Shown here in pieces: positions 44,719 through 53,821 of a stretch of 64,000 nucleotides of DNA; position 1 is the first letter of the stretch, and every line of letters starts with the position of its first letter. The stretch is from Plastoroseomonas hellenica (GTDB taxonomy: Bacteria; Pseudomonadota; Alphaproteobacteria; Acetobacterales; Acetobacteraceae), in NCBI RefSeq assembly GCF_018129085.1, contig NZ_JAAGBB010000009.1:1-64000 (forward strand), read 5' to 3'. The translations under genes and the position numbers were made by a program. The notes beneath the pieces were generated by a model. The model had not been told where the DNA came from and searched no databases. It worked only from the letters and a program-made list of their open reading frames with translations.

Positions 44719-45515
44719 CCATTCCCACCCGTTTCGAGACCTTGCTCGTCGAGGAGCGCGAGCCTGGCCTGCTGCTGGTCACGCTGAACCGCCCGCAGCG
44801 CGCTAATGCGATGAACACCAGGATGGGTGAGGAGATCATCGCGCTGTTCGGCGCGCTGGAATCCGCGCCCGACGCCCATCGCTGCGTCATCCTGACCGGC
44901 ACCGGCGACCGCGCCTTCTGCGCCGGTGCGGATCTGAAGGAGCGCGACGGCATGGATGACGCCGCCTTCGCGCGCCAGCATTACATGTTCGAGCGCATGA
45001 TGCGGGCCCTGCTCGCCTGCCCGCCACCACTGATCGGCGCGCTGAACGGCGCCGCCTTCGCCGGCGGGCTCGAGATCGCGATGTCCTGCGACTTCTGCTA
45101 CGCGGCGGAAGGGGCGCGCTTCGCGTTGACTGAGGTGACGCGCGGCATCATGCCGGGCGGCGGCGGCACCCAGCACCTGCCGCGCGCGATCGGCGCCCGC
45201 CGTGCCAAGGAAGCGATCTTCACCGGCGAGCCCTTCTCGGCCGAGGAGGCGCTGGCCTGGGGCATCGTCAACCGCATCTGCGCCCCCGGCCGCGTGCTGG
45301 AGGAAGCACTCGCGACCGCGCGGCGCATCGCGGCGAATGCACCGATCTCCATCCGCCAGGCGAAGAAGTCGATCGACCATGGTCTGCAGATGGATCTGCG
45401 CACCGGCATGCATTTCGAGATCGAGGCCTATTACCAGCTCATCCCGACCGAGGACCGGCGGGAGGGCATCGCCGCCTACAACGAGAAACGCGTTCCGCAA
45501 TTTCGGGGCCGCTGA
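44715..45515 (+). CDS. Enoyl-CoA hydratase/isomerase family protein
   Basis: This 266-residue crotonase-fold protein has LVTLNRPQRANAMNTRMGEEI, GDRAFCAGADLKERDGMDD (first oxyanion position), PPPLIGALNGAAFAGGLEIAMSCDFCYAAEGARFALTEVTRGIMPGGGGTQHLPRAIG with the Glu at the usual hydratase site, and TGEPFSAEEALAWGIVNRI. It hydrates or isomerises a 2-enoyl-CoA made downstream of the CoA-transferase. ATGA overlap with that gene supports co-translation. Its last codons run into a short GC-rich repeat. Confidence 0.92.
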   Translation: MTIPTRFETLLVEEREPGLLLVTLNRPQRANAMNTRMGEEIIALFGALESAPDAHRCVILTGTGDRAFCAGADLKERDGMDDAAFARQHYMFERMMRALLACPPPLIGALNGAAFAGGLEIAMSCDFCYAAEGARFALTEVTRGIMPGGGGTQHLPRAIGARRAKEAIFTGEPFSAEEALAWGIVNRICAPGRVLEEALATARRIAANAPISIRQAKKSIDHGLQMDLRTGMHFEIEAYYQLIPTEDRREGIAAYNEKRVPQFRGR

Positions 45516-45563
45516 CGCAGTTTCGCGGCCGCCGACGCGGCAAGCAATTCCGCGGCCGCTGCG
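45497..45563 (+). repeat. Three imperfect 20-bp repeats across a stop codon
   Basis: Units 45497-45516, 45517-45536 and 45544-45563 share the core (AATTTC/AGTTTC/AATTCC)-GCGGCCGC; a 7-base insert separates the last two. The first unit contains the stop codon of the enoyl-CoA hydratase gene. Confidence 0.75.
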
Positions 45564-45584
45564 CCGCATCGGGGGGAGGTAACA

Positions 45585-46574
45585 ATGAAGCATCGGACCA
45601 CCATGACGCGACGCGCGCTGTTCGGCGCCGCGGCCGCGCTCGGCGCTGCGCCGCTGGCGCGGCCGGCGCTGACCCAGGCACCCTGGCGGCCGAACCGCCC
45701 GGTGCGCGTCGTCGTCCCCTTCCCGCCGGGCGGCGCCACGGACATGTTGGCCCGCCTGATCGGGACCGGGCTCGGCGACCGGCTCGGCCAGCCGCTGGTC
45801 ATCGAGAACCGCCCTGGCGGCAGTGGCGTGGTCGCCACCCAGAACCTGCTGACCTCCCCCGCCGATGGCCACAGCATCATCCTGGCCACCGCGGACACGC
45901 ATACGGTCATGCCGCTCGCGAACAACCGCCTGCCCTATCGCGTCTCCGAATTCGTGCCGGTCAGCGGCATCGCGAGCGTCGTCTTCTCGCTGGTGACGCG
46001 GCCGGGGCTGCCCGTACAGGATCTGCAGGGCTTCCTGCGCCACGCCCGCGCCGCGAATCCGCCCTTGAATTATGCCTCCTACGGCTATGCCAGCGTGTCG
46101 CATGCGGCCGGCGAGTTGCTGAAGATCGCGGCCGGCTTCGACATGACGCATGTGCCCTTCCAGGGTGCGGGGCCGGGCGTGCTCGCGATCACCGCCGATC
46201 AGGTCGATGCCATGATGGTGCCGGTCGCGGTGGCGCAGCCGCAGCGGTCGCGGCTGAAGATGCTGGCGGTCGCCAATGCCGAGCGCTTCGCCATGGTGCC
46301 GGACGTGCCGACCCTGAAGGAGCAGGGCCTGGATGTCACCGCCGATGCCTGGATCGGCCTGCTCGCCGCACCGCATACCCCGCCGGCCATCGCCGAGGCG
46401 CTGCACGCGGCGGTGCGCTCGGTGCAGGACACCCCTGCCTTCCAGGAGACGCTGCGCAGTAACGGGTTCAGCAACCGCGGCTATGGCCCGCGCGAGTTCG
46501 CGACCTACCTCTCCGCCGAGGCGGAACGCTGGGGCCAGGTGGTGCGCACCGCCCATATCTCCATCGAGGGCTGA
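45585..46574 (+). CDS. Bug/TctC family substrate-binding protein
   Basis: A 329-residue receptor whose signal region has a twin-arginine-like start TMTRRALFGAAAALGAAPLARPALT. Bug motifs are PVRVVVPFPPGGATDMLARLIG, PLVIENRPGGSGVVATQNLLTSPADG, MTHVPFQGAGPGVLAITADQVD and VPDVPTLKEQGLDVTADAW. The VPFQGAGP loop differs from the HVPYRGGG of the others, so its ligand is probably different. It closes the HyuAB/CoA-transferase/hydratase operon and is the likely importer of the substrate. A GGGGGAGGTAACA site precedes the ATG. Confidence 0.92.
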   Translation: MKHRTTMTRRALFGAAAALGAAPLARPALTQAPWRPNRPVRVVVPFPPGGATDMLARLIGTGLGDRLGQPLVIENRPGGSGVVATQNLLTSPADGHSIILATADTHTVMPLANNRLPYRVSEFVPVSGIASVVFSLVTRPGLPVQDLQGFLRHARAANPPLNYASYGYASVSHAAGELLKIAAGFDMTHVPFQGAGPGVLAITADQVDAMMVPVAVAQPQRSRLKMLAVANAERFAMVPDVPTLKEQGLDVTADAWIGLLAAPHTPPAIAEALHAAVRSVQDTPAFQETLRSNGFSNRGYGPREFATYLSAEAERWGQVVRTAHISIEG

Positions 46575-46663
46575 GATGCGTTGCCTCCCGCGCCGCCGGG
46601 CTCTACTGACGGGGCAGGACGCGCGGCCCGGGGTCGCGCGCGGCGCCATGGGGGGGCGCATGC

Positions 46664-47704
46664 ATGGCGAAGGCGCCGGGCCGTCGGCAGGAGAAGCCGC
46701 CGCTGCCCACCATCCGCGATGTGGCGGAAGCGGCGGAGGTCAGTCTCGGCACCGTCTCCCGCGTCATCAATGCGCGGCCCAATGTCAGCCCGGCGCTGCG
46801 GGAGAAGGTGGAAACCGCGATCCGCAAGCTCGGCTTCGCGCCGGACGCCGCGGCCCAGAGCCTGCGCAGCCGGCAGTCGCGCATCTTCGCCTGCGTGGTG
46901 CGCGACCTGACGGTACCGGTGCTGGCAAGCTTCGCCGACCAGATGCAGCGGGAGCTGGACAAGGAAGGTTACGGGCTGCTCGTCGCCTCCTCCTACCACG
47001 CCTTCCAGCGCGAGAAGGATCTGCTGGCGAGCTTCGCACGCCGGCGCGTCGACGGACTGGTGATCGCGACCTCCTCGGAGCGCGATTCGCGGCTGTCGAA
47101 GCTGCTGCGCGAAGCGCGGATGCCGATCACGCTGCTCGACCGCGCCTGCCCGCAGGCGTTGGACAATGTGCGGGTGGATCACGCGACCGGCACGAGGGCG
47201 GCGATCGCGCATCTGCTGGCACTCGGCCATCGGCGCATTGCGGTGATCTCGGGCGAGCCGGTGGTCAGCCCGGTGCGGGAACGCCTGCGCGGCGTGGAAG
47301 AAGCCTATGCGGCGATTGGGCTGAAGCTCGATCCCGCGCTGCAGCGGCTCGGCTCCTTCTCGACCGAATTCGCGGCGCAGGAGGCGGCGCGGCTACTGGA
47401 CGCGCCAGAGCCGCCGACCGCCTTCTTCGTCGCCGGCACCGCCTTGTTGCCGGGGCTGCTGCGGGCCCTGCAGGAACGGGGGCTGTCGATCCCGCGCCAT
47501 GTCTCGGTAGTGGCGGGTGCGGAAAGCGAGCTGGCCGAGTTCCATTCGCCGCCCATCTCCGTGGTCCGCTGGGACCATGGCGCGCTGGGCGCCGCCGCGG
47601 CGCGCTTCCTGCTGCGCCGGATCGAGGCGCCCGGGCTGGCACCGCAGCGCGCCAGCGGGCCGACCGAATATGTGCCGCGGGGGTCCTGCGCGCCACCGCC
47701 TTAG
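46664..47704 (+). CDS. LacI family transcriptional regulator
   Basis: A 346-residue LacI protein with an N-terminal DNA-binding domain (PTIRDVAEAAEVSLGTVSRVINARPNVSPALREKVETAIRKLGFAPDAAAQSLRS, about 14-69, including the hinge helix) and a periplasmic-binding-like effector domain (RIFACVVRDLTVPVLASFADQM..., LGHRRIAVISGEPVVSPVRERLRGV). A short basic N-terminal extension precedes the helix-turn-helix. It probably represses the HyuA operon through the GAAACGTTTC site and perhaps the downstream Fe-ADH/leu-type genes. It lies 89 bases after the Bug gene on the same strand. Confidence 0.92.
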   Translation: MAKAPGRRQEKPPLPTIRDVAEAAEVSLGTVSRVINARPNVSPALREKVETAIRKLGFAPDAAAQSLRSRQSRIFACVVRDLTVPVLASFADQMQRELDKEGYGLLVASSYHAFQREKDLLASFARRRVDGLVIATSSERDSRLSKLLREARMPITLLDRACPQALDNVRVDHATGTRAAIAHLLALGHRRIAVISGEPVVSPVRERLRGVEEAYAAIGLKLDPALQRLGSFSTEFAAQEAARLLDAPEPPTAFFVAGTALLPGLLRALQERGLSIPRHVSVVAGAESELAEFHSPPISVVRWDHGALGAAAARFLLRRIEAPGLAPQRASGPTEYVPRGSCAPPP

Positions 47705-47729
47705 GCCAGTCCATCCCGGAGGCGCCGCC

Positions 47730-48875
47730 ATGGCGCTGATGGTCTATCTGAACCGGGTGCAGTTCGCGCATGGCGCGATCGCGATGCTTACGGAGGAGCT
47801 GGCGCTCGCCGGCATAACCCGGCCGCTGGTGGTAACGGATACCGGCATCCGGGCCGCGGGGATCTGGGGCAAGGTGCAGGCCATGCTCCCGGCCGGCATG
47901 GCCGCCGCGCTGTTCGATGCGGTGCCGCCTAATCCGACCGAAGCGGCGGTGCGTGCAGCGGTCGCTGTCTACCGGGCGCACGGCGCGGATGGGGTCATCG
48001 GCCTAGGCGGCGGATCGCCGCTGGATCTCGCCAAGGCGGTCGCACTGCTGGCGACGCATAGCGGCGGGGCGCTGGCGCCCTTTGCGGTGATCGAGGGCGG
48101 GTTGGCGCGCATCACCGCGCAGGCGGCACCGGTGGTCGCGATCCCGACCACCTCCGGCACTGGCAGCGAGGTGAGCCGGGGTGCCCTGATCGTGCTGGAT
48201 GACGGACGCAAGGTGTCGATCGGCAGCCCGCACCTGATCCCGCGCGCCGCCATCTGCGATCCGGACCTGACATTCGGCCTGCCACCACTGCTGACCGCCG
48301 GCACCGGCATGGATGCACTGGCGCATTGCGTGGAGACACTGTGCTCGCCACGCGAGAATCCGGTGGCCGATGCCATCGCCCGGGACGGGCTGGCGCGGGC
48401 CTGGCGGTTCCTGCCACTCGCGGTCGCGGATGGTGCCGATGCGGCCGCACGGCACGCCATGATGCTGGCCTCCATGCAGGGGGCGCTGGCCTTCCAGAAG
48501 GGACTGGGCGCGGTGCATGCCCTGTCGCATCCGCTCGGCGGACTGCCGGGCGCGCTGCACCATGGCACCTTGAACGCCGTGCTGCTGCCGCATGTGCTGC
48601 GCTTCAACGCACCCGCCATCGGTGCGGTGCTGCCGGCATTGGCCGAGGCCATCGGCCTGCCGGGTGCAGATGCCACGGTCGTGGCCGATGCGATCGCCGC
48701 GCTCTCGCGCCGTATCGGCCTGCCGGCGACGCTCGCGGAGATGGGCGTACCGGCGGCGGCGCTGCCGGCCATTGCTGCGGCAGGCACCCGGGATCACCAT
48801 CATCTGACAAACCCGCGACGCGCGAGCGAGGACGACTACCTCGCCCTGTTGAGCGCCGCGCATACCGGAGGATAG
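47730..48875 (+). CDS. Iron-containing (group III) alcohol dehydrogenase
   Basis: This 381-residue enzyme has the NAD-binding [20 protein letters not shown] (about 92-111), [17 protein letters not shown], and the metal ligands in [17 protein letters not shown] (Asp, His), [12 protein letters not shown] and [15 protein letters not shown] (His residues). It reduces or oxidises a short alcohol/aldehyde, hydroxybutyrate-type acid or maleylacetate; the substrate is unknown. The ATG at 47730 follows GGAGG; the longer frame overlaps the LacI gene. The next gene starts 8 bases later, so it joins the leuCDB-type set. Confidence 0.9.
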   Translation: MALMVYLNRVQFAHGAIAMLTEELALAGITRPLVVTDTGIRAAGIWGKVQAMLPAGMAAALFDAVPPNPTEAAVRAAVAVYRAHGADGVIGLGGGSPLDLAKAVALLATHSGGALAPFAVIEGGLARITAQAAPVVAIPTTSGTGSEVSRGALIVLDDGRKVSIGSPHLIPRAAICDPDLTFGLPPLLTAGTGMDALAHCVETLCSPRENPVADAIARDGLARAWRFLPLAVADGADAAARHAMMLASMQGALAFQKGLGAVHALSHPLGGLPGALHHGTLNAVLLPHVLRFNAPAIGAVLPALAEAIGLPGADATVVADAIAALSRRIGLPATLAEMGVPAAALPAIAAAGTRDHHHLTNPRRASEDDYLALLSAAHTGG

Positions 48876-48883
48876 CCGCCGCC

Positions 48884-50314
48884 ATGCCCGGAAGCGAGGC
48901 GCCCGAAGCGCGCACAATGTTCGAGAAGATCTGGTCCCGCCACCGTGTGCTGGAGCGGGATGATGGCCAGACGTTGCTCTATGTGGACCGCCATCTGGTA
49001 CATGACGGTTCGGCGCCGGCCTTCGAGATGCTGCGCAGCCGCGGCATCGCGCCACGTGCGCCGGACCGCATCTTCGCGACACCCGATCATTATGTGCCGA
49101 CCGATCCGCGCACCCGCCAGGCCATCCCGAACGATGAGCATCGCGGGATGGTCGAAGCGCTCGAGCGCAATGCGGCCGTATCTGGCTTCCGCCTTTTCGG
49201 GTTGACGGATGGCAATCAGGGCATCGTGCATGTGGTGGGGCCGGAGGCCGGGCTCAGCCAGCCGGGCATGCTGATCGTCTGCGGCGACAGCCACACCTCG
49301 ACCCACGGTGCGCTTGGGGCGTTGGCCTTCGGGATCGGCTCGACGGAAGTGGCGCATGTGCTGGCGACGCAGTCTCTGTGGCAGCGCAAGCCCGCGACAA
49401 TGCGCATCACGGTGGATGGCAAGCTCGGCTTCGGGGTGACGGGCAAGGACGTTATCCTGGCGATCATTGCCCAGATCGGCGCGGCCGGTGCGACCGGGCA
49501 TGTGATCGAATATGCGGGCAGCGCCATCCGCGGGCTGTCGATGGAAGGGCGCCTCACGCTCTGCAACATGTCGATCGAAGGCGGCGGGCGCGCGGGCATG
49601 GTGGCGCCCGACGACACCACCTTCCAGTATATCGCCGGCCGCCCTTTCGCACCGCAGGGCCATGACTGGGATGCGGCACTGATGCGCTGGCGCGCTCTGC
49701 CCTCCGATCCGGAGGCGCGTTTCGACACCGAGGTGACGCTGGACGGCGATGCCGTCGCACCCATGGTGACCTGGGGCAACAGCCCGGAGGATGCGCTGCC
49801 GATCGACGCCCGCATCCCTGATCCGGCGATGGAGCCGGATGCCGAGCGCCGCGCCATCATGGCCGGGACCTTCGCCTATATGGGGCTGATACCGGGGACG
49901 CCTTTGGAGGAGGTCGCGGTAAATCGCGTCTTCATCGGCTCCTGCACCAATGGCCGCATCGAGGATCTGCGGGCCGCCGCCGCGGTCGCGCGTGGCCGCC
50001 GTGTGGCGGAGGGCGTCACCGCCTGGGTGGTGCCAGGCTCCGCGCCGGTGAAGCGGCAGGCGGAGGCGGAAGGGCTCGACCGCATCTTCACGGAAGCGGG
50101 GTTCGAGTGGCGCGAGGCCGGATGTTCCATGTGTCTTGGCACCAATGGCGAGATCGCAGCGCCTGGCGAGCGCGTCGCCTCCACCTCCAACCGCAATTTC
50201 CGTGGCCGGCAAGGACCGGGCGCGCGCACCCACCTGATGGGTCCGGCAATGGCCGCCGCAGCGGCGGTGACCGGGCACCTCGCCGATGTGCGGCGCCTGA
50301 TGGTGGGGGGCTGA
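48884..50314 (+). CDS. leuC: LeuC-type 3-isopropylmalate/alkylmalate dehydratase large subunit
   Basis: A 476-residue aconitase-family large subunit. It shows [69 protein letters not shown] and [22 protein letters not shown], and the [4Fe-4S] cysteines Cys354 (GSCTNGR) and Cys414/Cys417 (GCSMCLG). The enzyme interconverts isopropylmalate isomers, but relatives act on citraconate, maleate or dimethylmaleate. The N-terminus ([11 protein letters not shown] before MFEKIW) is slightly extended; an ATG at 48917 is an alternative start. Location between an Fe-ADH and a Bug gene is unusual for a leucine-biosynthesis copy. Confidence 0.85.
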   Translation: MPGSEAPEARTMFEKIWSRHRVLERDDGQTLLYVDRHLVHDGSAPAFEMLRSRGIAPRAPDRIFATPDHYVPTDPRTRQAIPNDEHRGMVEALERNAAVSGFRLFGLTDGNQGIVHVVGPEAGLSQPGMLIVCGDSHTSTHGALGALAFGIGSTEVAHVLATQSLWQRKPATMRITVDGKLGFGVTGKDVILAIIAQIGAAGATGHVIEYAGSAIRGLSMEGRLTLCNMSIEGGGRAGMVAPDDTTFQYIAGRPFAPQGHDWDAALMRWRALPSDPEARFDTEVTLDGDAVAPMVTWGNSPEDALPIDARIPDPAMEPDAERRAIMAGTFAYMGLIPGTPLEEVAVNRVFIGSCTNGRIEDLRAAAAVARGRRVAEGVTAWVVPGSAPVKRQAEAEGLDRIFTEAGFEWREAGCSMCLGTNGEIAAPGERVASTSNRNFRGRQGPGARTHLMGPAMAAAAAVTGHLADVRRLMVGG

Positions 50315-50318
50315 GGCG

Positions 50319-50918
50319 ATGGAACCCTTTGTCGCGCTACGTTCCGCTGCCGTGCCCTTCGCACGACCGAACATCGACACCGACCAGATCCTGCCGGCGC
50401 GCTACCTGTCGCGCCCGCGCGACGACAATCACGGCGCATACTTGTTTCGCGACCTGCGGCTGGCGACTGACGGCAGCGAGGTGCCGGATTTTCCGCTCAA
50501 CCAGCCGCATTGGCGGGATGCGCGCATCGCACTCGGTGGACGCAACTTCGCCTGCGGCTCCTCGCGTGAGAACGCGGTCTGGGCCTTCTACGACCACGGG
50601 GTGCGCGCGGTGATCGCGCCGTCCTTTGGCGACATCTTCGCGAACAACGCGGTGAAGAACGGCATGCTGGCGGTGACGCTGCCGGCGGCGGACGTGGCGA
50701 CGCTGATCGCGCAGGTGCAGGCCGATCCTGCTGCCGAGATCGCGGTCGATCTGCCGTCGCAGACCGTTACCGGACCGGACGGCGCCACCTACCGCTTCGA
50801 GATCGATCCCTTCGCCAAGAAGTGCCTGCTCGAAGGTCTCGACGAGATCGCCTTCACCCTGAACCACGCCGAGGAAATCGCAGCCTTCGAGCGGCGCCTC
50901 GGCCGCGACAATTATTGA
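50319..50918 (+). CDS. leuD: LeuD-type dehydratase small subunit
   Basis: A 199-residue swivel-domain subunit: [27 protein letters not shown] at the N-terminus, then [52 protein letters not shown] with the substrate-binding serine/arginine loop. The C-terminus ([16 protein letters not shown]) is the usual LeuD end. It forms the active dehydratase with the LeuC-type gene 4 bases upstream. Confidence 0.9.
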   Translation: MEPFVALRSAAVPFARPNIDTDQILPARYLSRPRDDNHGAYLFRDLRLATDGSEVPDFPLNQPHWRDARIALGGRNFACGSSRENAVWAFYDHGVRAVIAPSFGDIFANNAVKNGMLAVTLPAADVATLIAQVQADPAAEIAVDLPSQTVTGPDGATYRFEIDPFAKKCLLEGLDEIAFTLNHAEEIAAFERRLGRDNY

Positions 50919-50932
50919 ACGGAGACGCCCAT

Positions 50933-52009
50933 ATGCATATCGCGGTTCTCGGTGGGGACGGCATCGGTCCGGAGGTAACGGCTGAGGCCGTAAAGGCATT
51001 GCGTGCCGTCGCCGCCAACGGCCCGCAATTCGAGATGACCGAGGGCAAGATCGGCGACGCCGCCTACGATACCACCGGCGACCCGCTGCCGGAGGCAACG
51101 GTGGTGCTGGCCGAACGCGCGGATGCCGTGCTGTTCGGTGCTGCCGGCACTTATGAGAGCGACCTGCGGCCACCCGAAGCCCGCGGCGGGCATGGGCTGC
51201 TGCGGCTGCGCAAACGGCTGGACCTCTTCGCCAATTTCCGGCCGGTGCGAGCGATCCCGGAGCTCGCGGGCGCTTCCACCCTGCGGCGCGAGGTGCTGGA
51301 GGGTGTCGACCTGGTGGTGCTGCGCGAGCTGACCAGCGACATCTATTTCGGCACTCCCCGCGGCTTCAGCACCGCAGGCGGCGAGCGCAGCGCCTTCAAC
51401 ACCATGCGCTACACGGAAAGCGAGATCCGCCGCGTCGCGCATGCCGGCTTCAAGGCGGCGCAGGCGCGCCGTGGCAAGCTCTGCTCCGTCGACAAGGCGA
51501 ATGTGCTGGAGACGATGCAGCTCTGGCGCACGGTGGTGACCGAGGTCGGGCGCGAATACCCGGATGTGGAGCTCACGCATCTCTACGTGGACGCGGCGGC
51601 GATGCACCTGATCCGCCGTCCCCGCGACTTCGACGTGATCGTCACTGGCAATATCTTCGGCGACATCCTGTCGGACGCGGCGGCGATGCTGACGGGATCG
51701 CTTGGCATGCTGCCCTCCGCCTCCTTGAACGCCGAGGGACGCGGGCTCTATGAGCCGGTGCACGGATCGGCACCGGACATCGCGGGGCGCGACATCGCGA
51801 ACCCGCTCGCCTCGATCCTGTCGGCCGCGATGATGCTGCGCCTGTCCCTCGGCAAGCCCGAGATGGCGATGCGGGTGGAGACGGCGGTGCGGCGCGTACT
51901 GGCCGAGGGCCTGCGGACCGCTGATATCATGGAAGAAGGCGCCACCTTGGTCGGCACCCAGGCCATGGGCGACGCGGTGGCGCGGGAGATCGCACGCTTG
52001 CCGGACTGA
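50933..52009 (+). CDS. leuB: LeuB-type beta-decarboxylating dehydrogenase
   Basis: A 358-residue isopropylmalate/isocitrate dehydrogenase-family enzyme. Motifs are [42 protein letters not shown], the substrate-contact [30 protein letters not shown] (catalytic Lys), and [26 protein letters not shown] (metal Asp). The GLL pocket residues fit LeuB, but the usual LTGGIYFG is LTSDIYFG here. It oxidatively decarboxylates an alkylmalate to a 2-oxoacid. It lies 14 bases after leuD and 31 before a Bug gene. Whether it serves leucine synthesis or catabolism is open. Confidence 0.85.
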   Translation: MHIAVLGGDGIGPEVTAEAVKALRAVAANGPQFEMTEGKIGDAAYDTTGDPLPEATVVLAERADAVLFGAAGTYESDLRPPEARGGHGLLRLRKRLDLFANFRPVRAIPELAGASTLRREVLEGVDLVVLRELTSDIYFGTPRGFSTAGGERSAFNTMRYTESEIRRVAHAGFKAAQARRGKLCSVDKANVLETMQLWRTVVTEVGREYPDVELTHLYVDAAAMHLIRRPRDFDVIVTGNIFGDILSDAAAMLTGSLGMLPSASLNAEGRGLYEPVHGSAPDIAGRDIANPLASILSAAMMLRLSLGKPEMAMRVETAVRRVLAEGLRTADIMEEGATLVGTQAMGDAVAREIARLPD

Positions 52010-52040
52010 CCCGCATGAAAACACAGGGAGGAAACCAAGA

Positions 52041-53024
52041 ATGACCATCACCACGCACCGCCGGGCGCTGCTCGGCGGCGCACTTACGGCGCCATTCCTC
52101 GCCCGCGCCGTACAGGCGCAGGGGGACTGGCGGCCGGACCGGCCGATCCGCTTCATCGTGGCCTTCGCGGCCGGTGGCGCCGCCGATACCGCGGCACGCT
52201 CGATCGCGGCCGACATGCAGGAAGCGCTCGGTCAGAACATCGTCATCGAGAACCGTACCGGCGGCAATGCCGTGGTCGCGGCGGCCGCGACGCTGCAGTC
52301 ACCGCGCGACGGCTACACCTTCCTGGTCGATGCGGCCAATCAGCTCACCAATCCGGCGCTGATGCGCGACCTGCCCTTCGACTACCGCACCGCCTTCATT
52401 CCGGTAACGCAGATCTCCTCCTTTCCCCAGGTCGTCGCGGTGAAGGATGACTTCCCGGCGCGGACCCTCCAGGAATTCATCGCCGCCGCGAAGGCGCGGC
52501 CGTCCACCATCAGCATCGGCACGCCGCCGGCGGCCGGCATGGCGCATCTGGCGCTGGCCGCGCTGGAGCAGAAGGCGGGCATCCAGCTGCTGCACTCGCC
52601 CTATCGCGGCGGCGCCGATGCGGCGCGCGACATCATGTCCGGCAGCATCGACGCGGTGCTGATCACCACTTCCTCCGTCCGCCCGCCCGTGCAGGCTGGC
52701 AAGGCACGGGTTCTGGCGGTGACCAGCCTGGAGCGCATCCCCTCCCTGCCCAATGTGCCGACCATCGCGGAATCGGGCTTTCCCGGCTACGACATGAACG
52801 ACTGGAACGGCCTCTTCGCTGGCGCCGGCACGCCACGCGCCGCGATCGAGCGGATCGCGGCGGTCGCCGCGGTTTCCGCGCGTGCCCCTGCGGTGCGGGC
52901 GCGCATGGATCCGGCCGGCGCGATCATGATCGGCAATTCGCCGGCGGCCTTCGCCACCTGGCTCGACCAACAGCGGAGCGTCGCGGTGCAGGTCATCCGT
53001 GACGCCGGGATCACACTGGGATGA
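52041..53024 (+). CDS. Bug/TctC family substrate-binding protein
   Basis: A 327-residue periplasmic receptor with signal [22 protein letters not shown] and Bug motifs [70 protein letters not shown] and [26 protein letters not shown] replaces the common VPYRGG. It follows the leuCDB-type genes on the same strand with a GGGAGGAAACCAAG site, so it may bring in the C4-C6 dicarboxylate handled by them. No TctAB is near it. Confidence 0.92.
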   Translation: MTITTHRRALLGGALTAPFLARAVQAQGDWRPDRPIRFIVAFAAGGAADTAARSIAADMQEALGQNIVIENRTGGNAVVAAAATLQSPRDGYTFLVDAANQLTNPALMRDLPFDYRTAFIPVTQISSFPQVVAVKDDFPARTLQEFIAAAKARPSTISIGTPPAAGMAHLALAALEQKAGIQLLHSPYRGGADAARDIMSGSIDAVLITTSSVRPPVQAGKARVLAVTSLERIPSLPNVPTIAESGFPGYDMNDWNGLFAGAGTPRAAIERIAAVAAVSARAPAVRARMDPAGAIMIGNSPAAFATWLDQQRSVAVQVIRDAGITLG

Positions 53025-53031
53025 GGCGGCG

Positions 53032-53137
53032 CTAGAGCATGATGCGCTTGTAAGTGCTCACGCATCATGCTCCAGCCCTTGTTTGATCGCGTGATTCAGA
53101 TTTTTCGGCCGGACCGGCCTCAAGTCATCACGCTCTA
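53032..53137 (-). repeat. 106-bp structured intergenic element, family 2, copy D
   Basis: Read on the minus strand it starts at the TAG stop of kdpE (53135-53137) and ends at 53032, just after the convergent Bug gene. The long hairpin keeps a 15-bp stem despite changes on both sides relative to copy C (C-G to T-A and G-C to A-T). The inner small hairpin is GGCCGG/CCGGCC instead of GGCG/CGCC. It could work as a two-way insulator here. Confidence 0.85.
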
Positions 53138-53821
53138 CTCCGCGACACCGAAGCGATAGCCGACGCCCGGCTCGGTGCGGATCAGCCCCGCCGCCGCCCC
53201 GAGCTTCTGCCTGAGATGGCCGATATGGACGCGCAGATACTGCGCGTCCTCCACATGTGCCGGCCCCCAGATTGCGGTCAGCAACTGACGCTGCGTCACC
53301 ACCCTGCCTTCGCCGGCGCGCGCCAGGGCGACCAGGAGATCCCATTCGCGCGGCGTCAGGCGCAATGGCTCCTCGCCATCCAGCCGCGCGATGCGGCGCG
53401 GCAAGTCGATCTCGAGCGGGCCGGCGCGCAGCACGGCCGGCGGAGCGGCAGCCTCTCCCGCGGCGCGGCGCAGCGCCACCCGCACCCGCGCCAGCAGCTC
53501 CGCCAGGGCGAAGGGCTTCTCGACGTAGTCGTCGGCGCCGGCATCGAGTGCCGCCACCTTCTCCTGCTCGCGGTCACGGGCGGAGAGGATGATGATCGGA
53601 ACCGCCGTGAAGGCCCGCAGGCGGGGGATCGCCTGCTGCCCGTCCATGTCCGGCAGGCCGAGATCGAGCAGGATCAGCGCCGGCGCACCGGTGGCGGCCT
53701 GACGCAGGCCGTCGGCGGCGGTGTCGGCGCGTAGCGCTGCATAGCCGGCGGCCTCCAGCGCGGGGCCCAGGAAGCGATGGATCTGCGGCTCGTCGTCCAC
53801 CACCAGGATGCGCGGCGTCAT
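53135..53821 (-). CDS. kdpE: KdpE response regulator
   Basis: A 228-residue OmpR/PhoB-type regulator: receiver domain (PRILVVDDEPQIHRFLGPAL; phospho-acceptor Asp53 in LILLDLGLPDMDG; Lys in YVEKPFALAELLARV) and a C-terminal winged helix (RLTPREWDLLVALARAGEGRVVTQRQLLTAIWGPAHVEDAQYLRVHIGHLRQKLG). The AHVEDAQYLRVHIGHLRQKL stretch is the KdpE recognition-helix signature. It should activate kdpFABC at the direct repeat 16 kb away (36801-36820). Its start overlaps kdpD by 4 bases and its stop is the first base set of element D. Confidence 0.95.
   Translation of the reverse strand: MTPRILVVDDEPQIHRFLGPALEAAGYAALRADTAADGLRQAATGAPALILLDLGLPDMDGQQAIPRLRAFTAVPIIILSARDREQEKVAALDAGADDYVEKPFALAELLARVRVALRRAAGEAAAPPAVLRAGPLEIDLPRRIARLDGEEPLRLTPREWDLLVALARAGEGRVVTQRQLLTAIWGPAHVEDAQYLRVHIGHLRQKLGAAAGLIRTEPGVGYRFGVAE

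Noticed and set aside
45485-45496. GAAACGCGTTCC as a second LacI-type operator
   Set aside because: It lies inside the coding end of the hydratase gene, is not fully symmetric, and overlaps the repeat region.
48326-48883. N-terminal extension of leuC to 48326
   Set aside because: It lies inside the Fe-ADH coding sequence in another frame and has shadow-like Arg/Gly composition.
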